Assembly: GCA_032358165.1 (NCBI GenBank)
Contig: JAALGY010000034.1
Location: 434,001-498,000 of the forward strand
Length of the DNA stretch: 64,000 nt
Source: Diplosphaera chodatii
Taxonomy: Eukaryota; Chlorophyta; Trebouxiophyceae; Prasiolales; Stichococcaceae
Direction: 5' to 3'
Translations under genes and position numbers: made by a program
Notes under the pieces: generated by a model
Told to the model about the DNA's origin: nothing
Database searches by the model: none
The model's input: the letters and a program-made list of their open reading frames with translations, nothing else
Shown: positions 48,401 through 58,731 of the stretch, piece after piece
Layout: every line of letters starts with the position of its first letter
Numbering within the stretch: the first letter of the stretch is position 1

Positions 48401-51027
48401 GTGGACCTGCAATCCGCAAACACAAGCTGGTTACTGCTGGGAGGGCATGAGGGGCCATCTGCTACTGAAGGTAATCACTGCAAATCGCGAGCCTACATCG
48501 AGCACTGCATGATACATGCCATACCCTGTTACCTGCTGTCTGAGGGTGTCAGCTCGGCTGCTGTTGGCACAGGCAGCTGCTGGGTGCCATCTGACGGTGC
48601 GTTATTGGTGACAACTGTGATTTCAACAGTTGCATTTCCGGCCCCTGGCACCTGCAGCACCAGGTGTGACAACCTTGCTGTCATCATGGCCAGGCTGTGC
48701 ATCACCCAACTGATCTGGTCATCATCACTGCAGAGCAAGACCCTTTTGCACGGTGGACCAGGCGCATGAGGGCATCAGGGCTTACAGTTGTGGTGTCGAT
48801 GGTGGCATTGATAAAAGTGAGGCTTGCGTTAAAACCGAACTCCCTGCACTCCTCCTCGAACCTGCCGTTGGACAGGGCACGGCGCCACAGCTCTGAAACT
48901 GTCAAGCGCTGCACCTAAAGTGCACAGTAGGAGCAACGTTTCTGCAGTGGGTTGGCTACTGCAGTGGCCTTTACACAACAAACCATGCTGCACTCTGATG
49001 TCACATGCACTTGTCTGGCACCATGGAGTCACCACACGTATCAGACGCCGCTCACCGGGTACATTCGGGAGCGTACAATAATGTGCAGCTGCTGTCGTGC
49101 TCGTGCTGGTGGTGCTTCACGCGCCAGCAGGCGCCGTGGCTTGCGGCCGCCGCCGCCGCTGCCGCTCATGCTGGGCGGCTGAGGCGGCGGCGACTGCGAC
49201 TGTGGTTGCTGCACAGGTGCGGGCACCTGCGGTGGCCGTGTTGTTGAGGCCGCTTCCAAGTTAGGCGCGGCCTCTGCTGGATTTATGCTGATCGCTGGCA
49301 CGATGGCTGCAGTCCTAGCCAAGAGGCTGGACTCCTGAAGTCACAGCGCATCAAGATGTGCCGATCAGCTGCCACGCAGTTGCCTGCCTCATGAGGTGAT
49401 GCACTCCCAGCAACACCAGAGACAGACACTCATCACTACACATCAGGTGCACGTGCTCTAGGCGCTTACATGGAAGAGTTCAAACAGCGCTGCCAGGACT
49501 CGTGTCTGCTTCTGCTTTGTGAATGGCAGCAGGTCAATGCTCGAAATCTGCACGCAGACAGGAGCACCTGCTGTGACACCCAGCCAGACTCATCTTTAAG
49601 AGCACACAAAAATATGTTGGGTCGTGCAGTACCCACCAATAGTGTGCTGTAAAATGTCTCTTTTGTGAAGGATGGCTCCGCATTTGTGAAGCCTGCTGGA
49701 AACGCCAGGTCTATGCACAGGTTGCCAACACGCCCATAGCCAGCCTGCACACACGTCGGCTCTTCAGCAATCGGGGAAGTCCATATTGGCAGTTGAGCTT
49801 ACAGCTATGCAGGTTTAAAACTCCCATGCTGCACAGCATGAAGCTACAGCGGCTCTTGTTCTACCGCCATTCAGGTGGTTGCTAGCAGACTCCGTTAGCT
49901 CACCGACTGCAGTTTGGACGTCAGAAACGCTGTTGTGAGGTCGAGGAGGTCCCCTTTCACCGGCTGCCGCAGCGTGGCGTCTTTCTGCACAGCCTGCACC
50001 AGTCCAGACCCCCGCTGCTCCGTTAGTCATCCTGATCAAACCAGCGGCTGTGGCAGAAGCGGTGCTGGAGCAAAGCCAGCTTGTTCAGGAGCAACAAGCA
50101 TGGCAGATGCAGCCAAGAACGAACCATGCTGATGTAAAGGTCCATGCTGCTGTATGCCCGCAAGTCAGCGGACTTAGCATTGTCAACACGAGTCAAAGGC
50201 TGGGCAGCGACTCGTTCTGCTGGTTGCAGAGGCTGCTGCTGCAGCACCGCGTATGATGCGTGGAAGCTGAGTTGCACGGCATCCAGCACGCTCCCTAGGC
50301 CCTGCAACCAAATTCACACAGTACTCACCCGTCAAAAAGTTCACACTCTGGTGGTGGTGATGGCGATGGTCACCACCTTTACAACCCCTGTGCCGTGTCG
50401 AGTCATCCAGGCCACTGCAAGTGCATCCATGCTCGTCGGCCATAGACGCACCTCAAGCAGGACTCTGATGACTGACGGGCCGATCTCGGCGATGTCGGCT
50501 GCGTAGAACCTGTACACGCCATAGCAGATGACGGTGCGGCCGTCGGCGTCCTGCGGCGACAGCCGCCGGAACCAGGCGCGCGCCTCCGAGGCGTTGGTCG
50601 TCAGCGGCGGGATGCGCAGCGTGTGACTGGTGGCGTCCACTGGACCGGGGGCGGGCGCTGTGTAGTTGGACAGGTCGCCCACCGAGAATATCGGGTCTGC
50701 AGAAGCCTGCGCAAGCACGGCACGAGCGAACACATCAGTCTGCGCCTGCTTTCATGCGTGCTCCGATGAGCTGCTGCAGTTGCTGGTCAGGGGACCATGG
50801 TGGCATTCGGCATGCAGAGCATGCTGTGCAACCCAGTTCCAAGGCTGAACCACTGGTTCTGTTTGCGAAGACACGTGGAGGCAGTCATCAAGGCTGTGCA
50901 TGCTGCATCATCAGGCACAGTGGCGAGCAGCAAACACTCGCACCGCTGCAGGCGGGCGTTGCGCAGGTGGCGGGGCGGCTGCGGCGCTCGCATGCTGCAG
51001 AAACAGTCCTGCGATCCCCATCAGCAT
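45483..51027 (-). CDS. Receptor-like protein kinase, intron-rich paralog
   Basis: Single-pass membrane kinase. A signal peptide starts MLMGIAGLFLQHASA at 51027 (an in-frame Met at 51360 is an alternative). Ectodomain exons include about 50465-50698 (SVGDLSNYTAPAPGPVDATS, WFRRLSPQDADGRTVICYGV), about 49650-49740, about 48760-48914 (LTVSELWRRALSNGRFEEEC) and about 48540-48690. The helix KGSQAAIAVACIASLCIILA (about 48330-48400) is followed by basic LLWMRRRHKRGRP. Kinase exons: 47197-47390 (VLGRGSFGTVFKALRRGVQE, AIKK), about 47022-47088 (LHKEIAIL), about 46815-46900 (NIVQYYGACF), about 46488-46612 (GGDLRQAL, GLHFLHSSGVVHR), about 46140-46305 (DLKSSNVLLS, GDVGLAT), about 45875-45945 (DMFSFGVVLWELAT) and 45483-45675. 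DFG is replaced by DVG with the Asp kept. The kinase domain resembles the neighbouring intronless gene; the ectodomain does not. The ligand is unknown. Confidence 0.75.
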
Positions 51028-51780
51028 CCAAGCGGCAGCAGAGCCGCAACGTTTCGAGGAGACTAATGCCGGCCGCCGGCGGGGGAGTGGCGCACTCGCC
51101 GCGCTGTCTGCTTGTGCATGCAGAGGATGCGCCGTGCTGGGCAGAGGACAGCATGCCTGACCGCTCATGCCGTAGGTGCAGCACAAAGCTGCTGCTGACT
51201 GAGTTCTACATGCCGACCTAAGTGCAGTCCAGCCGCGGAATGAGGACACTGCGCTGGCTGCTGTATGTGCACCACAGCTGCCACCACTGCCGCCGGCCGG
51301 CCCTGTTCCGGATGCCCAGCGGTGCTCTGCTTGCGACACTATTTCGAACTGGCTGCACACTTAGGAAGCATCTGATGACAGTCCTGCCGCTGCTGATCAG
51401 GGCCGGCAGCTATGGGCCGGGCGTGGTAGTCACACACTCTTGCCAAAGGACATCCCCACGAAGGCTCCTCTCTGCGCAGCAGTCACAACCCTCGCAGCTG
51501 GCTATCACAGTGCGCCAATCAATGCGCCTATGTGCGTATGAACATTGAGGCGAGCTGCCGGCCGTATCTACGGCAGGGCACCGAGCGGTCGGGCTGGTAC
51601 AACTGGCTGCCGAAGGCAAGGGCAATTGCGTCTATGCACACGCTCAAGTGTCAACGCAGCCATGTGGCAGTTGCACAGCGCAGAACGCGTATGAGTCAGA
51701 ACCGCGCAAGCCGACGGCGGCACACGTCGTTGGTCACCCTGAAGGCAGTACAGTTTTGAAGAAATTCAACAAGTCAGTGA
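51028..51780. other. Upstream region of the intron-rich kinase
   Basis: Open frames here continue the kinase N-terminal frame to 51360, or are short and unrecognised. It probably contains the 5'UTR and promoter. Confidence 0.3.
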
Positions 51781-52620
51781 GATGGATGATTTCACTTAAC
51801 CGTGTATTTATATAGGTAGGCCCCCAGGCATTGGAAATATCTGATTTAACACGGGCGTCATGGTTGGGTTGCGGACCCGTCAAGGGGTTGGTACTGTGAC
51901 AACAGGGGTGTCAAGGGACAGCAAGGTGAAGGCACGTGCCGCTGAAGCGGCATCAACAGCAGGCACCCGAGCGCGGGCAGCGTCTGGCTTTGCGTGGGGT
52001 CATATAACACGACGCAGTATCAGCACGCCGCCAATGACGGGCAACCGACGCCGCGCTGCTAGAATCGCTGTTGAGTGCCGACAGCCCAACACGGGGGCCA
52101 GCCAGCGCGTGGCAGCTTAGCATGACGGTGGGGATTGCCCGCGCAGAAGGGCCGCGCGTCGCGTGCGGCACGGCGGCCGGGGTGACCGCTCCTAACGTTT
52201 ACGGGGACCGCGTGAGAGGAATACGGAGCATCTCAGTGAAGTACGGAGAACGCGGGGTGGAAAGACGGGGTGCCGTGTTGAGAATGCCGGCAAACTATTA
52301 AACGGATTAAGAGCGGGTCAAAAAATTGCTGTAAAACTGTTAGCCTGGGTATTTTCTCCGGCTGACTGGGGCACACTGCACTCCCAGTCAGCGGGGTAGT
52401 CTATGGACGTACCTCAGTGAAACAAGTTAGCCTGGGGGCAAAGAGGATGCAGCTGCGGGGTTGGGAGGCTGGGGAAGGAGCGTGCAGCAACCCACTCCTG
52501 GGCCTCCAAACAGCGCAAGCCATCACAGTGGTCATGAATGTCTGTGGAAGCAACCAACTGACCTATCTAGATCTACAGATTGCACACCCTTCCCAACTGA
52601 TACCGGACCAGCAATAGCTT
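51780..52620. other. Compositionally distinct noncoding block
   Basis: This stretch differs from neighbouring spacers: it is rich in CpG-bearing words and purine runs and has few of the CAG/TGCA motifs common elsewhere. It contains an imperfect hairpin at about 52360-52395 (GCTGACTGGGG ... TCCCAGTCAGC) and two copies of TTAGCCTGGG (about 52340 and 52426). I find no protein or RNA family. It may be a relic mobile element, but termini and target duplications are not evident. Confidence 0.35.
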
Positions 52621-53193
52621 GGTGTCACTACGCCGGCTGATCTCCCTACTGTGCAAAACACATTCACAAACAAGCAACAAGGCACGGCTCTCGGTTGCCC
52701 AGGATGCATATAGGAGCAGTGACATACACAAACAACGCAAATGTATAGTCAACGGCAGCATGGTACCTCCCGCCCGCTGCAGAGCACAGCCTGATGCGAC
52801 GGACTCTAAATGGCAACCCGCAATAGCCCAAGTCCTGTGTTTCGCAGATATATCAACCATGCACTTCTGATCATGTGCTCTGATGAAGGTGAATTGGTAA
52901 GGGGGAAAACTCCGTGAACCCGTCACGCGCTCTGCAGCAGCCGCCACGGTGTGCCATATGTAGTTGAGAGTTATCGGCGTGTCGTGGCCTAGGGGCCTGC
53001 TGATACGCTGGGTGCTGTCGGCTGCCGATGGCCGGCTGCCTGGGGCTGCTCACAGCTTTGTGGGCGCTGCACAGCAACCCTGTGGTGTGCTGACTGCTGG
53101 GACCTGGAGCATTGCCGAGTGCACTGCTCTGGGCCGAGCAGCACGCCCGTGCTCCGCTGCGCCCAGGGCGCAGGGCTGCAGGCTTGTAGTCTA

Positions 53194-53415
53194 GGGTTCT
53201 GTGCTGCGGCGCCTGACCCTCAGGGCTGAGGGACAGGCGCCGTACAGCAAGCGCAGCGGCGCTGTAGGGTGTTAACTGAAGGTTTCTGTGCTGTGGCGCC
53301 CAACCCTCAGGCGCAGTGCAGCGAGCGCAGCTGCGCTTGCGGGTGTGGGGTTTAGGGTTCTGTGCTACGGGGTGGCCTGCCTCAGGCGCTGTACAGCGAG
53401 CGCAGCAGCGCCTCC
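53194..53415. repeat. Degenerate tandem repeats echoing the 3' end of the intronless kinase gene
   Basis: Three imperfect units start near 53194, 53281 and 53355 with GGGTTCTGTGCT or a near variant. Each carries a core resembling GTACAGCGAGCGCAGC. The third unit overlaps the last codons and stop of the kinase (LLRSLYSA). The two downstream copies therefore look like duplicated, diverged gene ends. Spacing is about 87 and 74 bp. Confidence 0.75.
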
Positions 53416-55757
53416 GAGTCCACCATGCCAGGGGACCTGACCATGGACAGTCGCGCCGAGCCGCCGCGCTCGCTGCCGCTGCGCCGCTGGCCGTTGTCGA
53501 AGCCCAGGTTCGCGGCCAGCGGCCCCGCCGACCGGCTGCGCCGCACGCCCTTTGGCGGCTCGGGCATTGCCTGGATGCGCTCGCAGATGGCGGCGGCGGT
53601 GGGGCGCTTGGCGGGGTTTGGCTGCAGGCACTCATCGATGAGCACCGACACCACCGCTGGCCCCTCGTCCGGGACCTCAATGTCCCGCAGCTGGCCGCGT
53701 ATGGGCATCTCGTGCGTGCAGATCTCCCAGAGCACCACGCCAAAGCTGAAGACATCCACCTTGTCGTCAGTCCGCACGCCCAGTATGAGCTCTGGCGCCG
53801 CATAGCAGAAGGTGCCGGTGGTCCGGTCCCACGACCCAGGCTCCGCAGCCGTCATGGCTGTGGCCAGCCCCACATCCGAGATCTTGGCGACGCCCTCGCT
53901 CGTCAGCAGAATGTTGCTGGTCTTCAGGTCCCTGTGGACAACACCCTTGGAGTGCAGGAAGTGCAGGCCGCGCGCGATGTCAAGCGCTATGCGCTTGCCA
54001 TTCGCGGCCCAGGTGTACTTCCCCTCTTCATCTGAATTCATGGCCCGCCGCAGGTCCCCACCCTCGCAGTGCTCCATCACCAGCATGGCAGTGTCTGGGC
54101 TGTTTTGATCCAAGCAAGCGCCATAATACTGAACCACGTTCCTGTTGCGGCTGACGGTGGACAGCATGCTGATTTCGTGCTGCAGGTGGCTGAACCATTG
54201 GGCGCTGTCACTCGCCTGCCGCAGTTTCTTCACTGCAACATCGTGGACGCCATGCTGCTTGCCTCTGTACACATCCCCGAAGCTGCCGGAGCCCAGTAGC
54301 CACTTGCTGCCGTCCTCGCGCAAGCAGATCTGGATCTCCGCGGGACTGATGGTCGACTCGATGAGCGGCGGTGGCAGCACGCTGCTGGCTGCGCCGCTGG
54401 GCGCCAGCCCCTTGCTGCGCAGCATGTGAAGACTCGAGGCAGAGTCCAGCTTTTGGTTGACGACAGACGCGCTGCTTTCTGACACGCTGGGGAGCCCCTG
54501 CGACGCGTGCGTGCTTCCGTCCTTTGCCTCGGTGTGGCTGCCGCTCTGTCCCGGTTGCCGCTGCTGCTGCTCTGCTGGCCTCGCCCGTAGTTTCCAGCGC
54601 CCCAGGATGTAGCAGCCTGTGAGACAGATAAATGCTGCCACTGTCGCGGAGATGACGATCCCAACAACGGCTGCATCACCCAAACCACTCGACCTCTCAG
54701 GCTCTGGGTACACTGTAGTTAATAGCTCAACTTGCCCGTTTGGCATACGCTGAATAGTTGTGACTGTGCTGTTCCACCATTGCAATTGGATCGGCAGGCC
54801 GGCATCTGCCAGCTGCTGGTGGCAGGTTCCATCACCAAGCAGATAATCAAAAACCCCTGTGGGTGTAAGCCCTGTTGGCACGACCAGCATGTTCAAGCCA
54901 ATATAGATATCTCTACGATCGGCTAGCAGCTTCCTGGCGCTTGGGAATTCGGAGGTCATGCGCGAGGTCCATGGGTCCGTGATATTCATGCTGGTGATCG
55001 GCGATGTGGCTAGCTTCCGGCTGTGCAGCACGCTCAGCAGCAGGGTCTGGCGCTCCACCACAAGCGGGAGCGCCCTGTCGGGCTGCGACGTCGTCACCTT
55101 CATGACCGAGTCGACCACTGCGCTGGGGGCTACCTTGCTCATTTGCCATGTGCTGTCTGGCACGACCACCCCCAGCAGCATGATGCCCTTCGCCAGCTGA
55201 GCCGTTTGCAGCTGCGCGAGGATGTATGCGTCGGCAAGCTGGATGATGTCAGGCGTCAGCGGTGTTTGCAGTGCTGTCCCCGGCTTGGTGGACACCCCGA
55301 AAAACAGGTCGAACGCCTCGTATTCCTTTGCCAGTGGAAAATTGGCGACGCCGCCGCGCGTGTACTGCTCGACAACATACTTCGACTCGAACTTGATGGG
55401 CAGCGCCGCGAGTGCCTCCTTGGCGGTCCTGATGATGATCTGGTTTGCCTCTGCGCACTTTGCAACCGCCTGCGGCCCCCACACCCGGATCATGGCACGC
55501 GCAATGGTCATGTCGCCCTGCTCATTCGTGAAGTTGGGCGAGTTGAACCACCGGATTGCTGCAGCGCCGTCATTGCGGACCACCTGCTTGAGCTCGGCAG
55601 CGGCCTGAGCAGCAAAGTCTGGTGCCAGCGTCTGCACGCTGGGCGCGGCCGTGAAGCGCGCCTCTTCAGCCGTGGCTGGCCGCCGCGGCTCATTCGCAGA
55701 CGCCTGCGCAGCTGCTCGCGGCAGCGCCAGCGCGAGGCCGATGGCTGCAAGGAGCAT
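53382..55757 (-). CDS. Receptor-like protein kinase, intronless
   Basis: A continuous frame of 791 codons with no intron. The start was chosen because MLLAAIGLALALPRAAAQA is a clean signal peptide; the frame stays open upstream to a Met at 56120, but that 121-residue extension looks noncoding. The ectodomain (about 20-358) has N-glycosylation sites NFT, NIT and NST and helices such as ADAYILAQLQTAQLAKG; its family is not recognised. One transmembrane helix lies at about 361-386 (VVGIVISATVAAFICLTG). The kinase domain (about 471-735) has the P-loop GSGSFGDV (489-496), Lys510, HRDLKTSN (608-615), DVG (628-630) instead of DFG, and APE (654-656). The catalytic Lys and Asp are present, so it is probably active. 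A basic Ser-rich tail ends LLRSLYSA. The kinase is closest in wording to the intron-rich neighbour, with motifs such as GVVHRDLK and QYYGAC shared. Confidence 0.9.
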   Translation of the reverse strand: MLLAAIGLALALPRAAAQASANEPRRPATAEEARFTAAPSVQTLAPDFAAQAAAELKQVVRNDGAAAIRWFNSPNFTNEQGDMTIARAMIRVWGPQAVAKCAEANQIIIRTAKEALAALPIKFESKYVVEQYTRGGVANFPLAKEYEAFDLFFGVSTKPGTALQTPLTPDIIQLADAYILAQLQTAQLAKGIMLLGVVVPDSTWQMSKVAPSAVVDSVMKVTTSQPDRALPLVVERQTLLLSVLHSRKLATSPITSMNITDPWTSRMTSEFPSARKLLADRRDIYIGLNMLVVPTGLTPTGVFDYLLGDGTCHQQLADAGLPIQLQWWNSTVTTIQRMPNGQVELLTTVYPEPERSSGLGDAAVVGIVISATVAAFICLTGCYILGRWKLRARPAEQQQRQPGQSGSHTEAKDGSTHASQGLPSVSESSASVVNQKLDSASSLHMLRSKGLAPSGAASSVLPPPLIESTISPAEIQICLREDGSKWLLGSGSFGDVYRGKQHGVHDVAVKKLRQASDSAQWFSHLQHEISMLSTVSRNRNVVQYYGACLDQNSPDTAMLVMEHCEGGDLRRAMNSDEEGKYTWAANGKRIALDIARGLHFLHSKGVVHRDLKTSNILLTSEGVAKISDVGLATAMTAAEPGSWDRTTGTFCYAAPELILGVRTDDKVDVFSFGVVLWEICTHEMPIRGQLRDIEVPDEGPAVVSVLIDECLQPNPAKRPTAAAICERIQAMPEPPKGVRRSRSAGPLAANLGFDNGQRRSGSERGGSARLSMVRSPGMVDSEALLRSLYSA

Positions 55758-56792
55758 GGCGACTGCCCATGCCCCTGAGGGCCTGCAGCTTCTGAGCCGT
55801 GCTGGTGCTGTGGCTGTGCGCCTGCCGCTGTCCTGTGTGCCAGGGCGCTGGCTGTGCAGGTGGCCACCCTCCGGAACAGCAGCGTCATGGCGCGGTGTGC
55901 TGTGAGCTGCAGCGGCTGGGCCCGGGCTGCTGCCGCTGCAGCGGCGCCGCATGCCGCTGGTCAGCGTGCTGGCAGGGCCGGGCTGAAGGGCGTCCGTGCT
56001 GCAGGGCCGCCGAGCTGCCCCACATGGCAGGGCCACCGGCGCCACTGGCGCGACCAGCCCCGCAGCGCTTCCCGCGAGGCTGCCGCGCCCTGGGTCATAT
56101 CGCTCGAGCCCGCGCCTCACGCGCGGTATCCGTCACCAGGGCGCCGAAATCGCCGCTGTACCGCCGGCTGTCGCCGGGTCGCAGAGTCGCAGTGGGGCCG
56201 TTGAAGCGGTTGTGAGGCGCAACCGGCTCCCTGTCTTGCGCTGTCCACCTCCGCCCGCCGGCACGGGTAACGGATGGCAACACGCGAAGGAGTCCCTGCA
56301 GCCGAGGAACTGCACCAAACCGTCCGGATGGCTCTGATGCAGGCTGATGCCGAGACAAAGCGCTCCGCCTGCAGCTGCCGGCTGTACGTTGGGCAGAGTG
56401 ATCGGTGATGGGTTGACGGCCAAGGTGTGTCACTGTACCGCAGGTGCGAATCTCATGCAGATCTTGAGGGATGGTGTTCCCATGCAGGGCAGGTGGACAG
56501 CGCTGACGTGATAGGTGCAGGGCGTGTTCGCAACGAATGACGTGGCAGCGGCGGACAGCTCGACAAGGTGCCAGCGACCGAGCTTGTGGTGCCGCACATA
56601 CGCAACTGCCATAAAACATATAACAGCTGTGTGACAGGCTTGTCGTAACGCAGCATCGTGTCCTCAGGGCCAACGGGTCAACACAATCGAGTCGAAGTCA
56701 GTAAGTCATCACAGCATCATCGGTATTGCAACAGCTTATACAGAAGGCCATCGAACATATCATAGATGACGCATCTCACCATCAAAGCAGAC
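55758..56792. promoter_or_regulatory. Head-to-head spacer between the intronless kinase and SOUL genes
   Basis: About 1 kb between two divergently transcribed intronless genes. The left third is an open minus-strand extension of the kinase frame (to 56120). The rest shows no gene and should carry both promoters. Confidence 0.4.
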
Positions 56793-58046
56793 ATGAATGC
56801 GGCCGCTGCCCGACATGCACCCTGCAGCACAGGGCGCACCGCTCCCCGCACAGCGCTGCCAGCGCAGCCGCGGCTCAGGGGCGCGACAGCCAGGCGGCCT
56901 GCAGGCCGGTCCTTGCTGCGGGCCGCCGCTGAAGGCGGCAGCTTCGAGTCGAACTACAGCACCGGCGCCGGGAGTGGGCGCTCGGGCGCCGCCCAGATGC
57001 GCGAAGGGCCAGCAGGGACGACACAGACCGCACTGGTGCCGCTGGATGCAGCCGCCACGCCGTCAGACGACGGTGCCGCGCTGCAGGAGGCGGTCGACTA
57101 CATGCGTGGCGAACTTCGCCGCATGTTTGCAACTGGGGCGATCACACGGCAGCGGTACGCAGCAAATGTCAGGTTTCAAGACCCTGTGGTGCGGCTGCGG
57201 GGCCGCGATGCGTACATCGCCAATGTGCAGCTGCTGAACATGCTGTTCGGCATCGACTTTGAGGTGCTGCGGCTGGAGACGCGCGAGCCGGACCACATTG
57301 ATGTCAGGTGGAGCATGGTGCTGAAGCCGAGGTTTGTGCCATGGCGGCCGTCGCTCACCCTGACAGGCACATCTGACTACACGGTCAACACCGCCACTGG
57401 GCAGATCACGTCACACGTCGACACCTGGGACGCCATCTCCGACAACAGCTACCTGTCGCTGGAAGGCCTGGCGCTGGTGATCAGGTCGCTCACCAACGTT
57501 CAGCAGACGCCCAGCTTGGAAACTCCCAAGTACACCGTGCTGCGGCGGACGGCAGAGTACGAGATCCGGCGGTATGACCCCTACATGGTGGCTGAGGTGG
57601 ACATGCCCCAGGACGCCGGGCCGGCAGCAGGGGAGGGATTCAACGACCTCGCGGGCTACATCTTTGGGGGCAACAACAGGAACGCCTCAATGGAAATGAC
57701 CACGCCAGTGTACAGCACCGCGGGGCAGTCAGCCGCACCCAGCCGCATGCAGTTTGTGATGGAGGACCGCTATGGGCGCGATGTGTCGACGCTGCCCACG
57801 CCCAACAATGCCAGGGTGGACCGGCGGCTAGAAGAGAGCAAGACGGTTGCATCTCTCCAGTTCCCAGGCCTGCCGCTTGACTGGGAGGTGCGGGATGCAG
57901 AGCGGCGGCTGCGGGGTGCACTGCTGCTGGATGGCCTGCAGCCGGACGATGGGTACTTCTTGGCAAGGTACAACGAGCCCTTTGTGCTGCCTGCGCTGCG
58001 TCGCAACGAGGTGCTCATCCGGTTGCCGGATGGTTTCGAGCCCTGA
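56793..58046 (+). CDS. Chloroplast SOUL heme-binding protein with N-terminal DUF2358-like domain, intronless
   Basis: A single exon of 417 codons. The first ~50 residues (MNAAAARHAPCSTGRTAP..., rich in A, R, S, T) look like a chloroplast transit peptide; an in-frame Met at 56766 would add nine residues. Residues ~95-240 (VDYMRGELRRMFATG, RFQDPVVRLRGRDAYIANVQ, RWSMVLKPRF) match the DUF2358 (SnoaL-like) domain found beside SOUL in plants and algae. Residues ~245-417 form the SOUL domain: YTVLRRTAEYEIRRYDPYMV, AGYIFGGNNRNASMEMTTPV, RRLEESKTVASLQFPG and a C-terminal YFLARYNEPFVLPALRRNEV. SOUL proteins bind heme or tetrapyrroles; plastid relatives associate with plastoglobules or the eyespot. No introns, unlike most genes in the window. 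Confidence 0.92.
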   Translation: MNAAAARHAPCSTGRTAPRTALPAQPRLRGATARRPAGRSLLRAAAEGGSFESNYSTGAGSGRSGAAQMREGPAGTTQTALVPLDAAATPSDDGAALQEAVDYMRGELRRMFATGAITRQRYAANVRFQDPVVRLRGRDAYIANVQLLNMLFGIDFEVLRLETREPDHIDVRWSMVLKPRFVPWRPSLTLTGTSDYTVNTATGQITSHVDTWDAISDNSYLSLEGLALVIRSLTNVQQTPSLETPKYTVLRRTAEYEIRRYDPYMVAEVDMPQDAGPAAGEGFNDLAGYIFGGNNRNASMEMTTPVYSTAGQSAAPSRMQFVMEDRYGRDVSTLPTPNNARVDRRLEESKTVASLQFPGLPLDWEVRDAERRLRGALLLDGLQPDDGYFLARYNEPFVLPALRRNEVLIRLPDGFEP

Positions 58047-58731
58047 GCAGTCCTGGCATGTATACATGTGAAATGAGGGATAGCTAGGGTTGGGAGGCTG
58101 GCAGCAGCGGCGTGTGCTGCATTGTGCTGGTGCAGTTATGTGAGAAAAAAAGAGGGGTTGATCGATGAACAGCAGCTGGCCAGAGAGCCACTGCAAACCC
58201 CATCAGACCACTGTTCTTACGGCTGTATTGGGTCGTCTTTGTGTTGTACTGTCTGCTGCAAGTTGATGTTGAGTCTGTTGAGTCGACCTTGCCGCACATT
58301 GGTGGCAATTGCCGCTTTTCGCAGGCGCAAACCACCTGTTTGTCAACCCTACCATACCAGTACGTCTGACATGACAGTAACCAACACAACTACCCGAAGT
58401 ACACTTCAACAGAAAGGGTGCCTCGTTTCGTGTCTGTAGCACCTCTTTGTGTGCACATATATCGCCCTGGACTTGCTTTGATTTCAGGCTGTGCTGGGTG
58501 TTGGAACAGCAGGATCCGTGCGTTCAACGGTACCAAATTGCAATTGTCGGAGACCCGGTCTGCTTGAGCTGCGCTGTTGCTGGTGTCCTGTTGCCAGCAC
58601 AGAACTTCGTACCCCACAATTGCCCTCACTTCGAGGATCACTAAGCCTGCTGCTGCAGCTCGCAGCTGATGAAGCATAGTTCTCACTGTGCTTGCAACTG
58701 CAGAATCTCAAGAACCTCAATGTTGCCGTGT
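58047..58731. other. Convergent intergenic region
   Basis: Lies between the stops of the SOUL gene (plus) and the protease gene (minus). No gene seen. Confidence 0.4.

Noticed and set aside
52871..53803. 310-codon minus-strand frame with repeated CTAPE-like segments
   Set aside because: It runs out of frame across the 3' end of the kinase gene. The apparent protein repeats come from the degenerate DNA repeats at 53194-53415.
55758..56120. 121-residue N-terminal extension of the intronless kinase
   Set aside because: The frame is open, but the residues look like translated GC-rich spacer and would bury a clean signal peptide.
56793..58046. Bacterial gene transfer as the source of the intronless SOUL gene
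   Set aside because: It has a transit-peptide-like leader and the DUF2358 plus SOUL layout known from plants and algae, so transfer is not needed.
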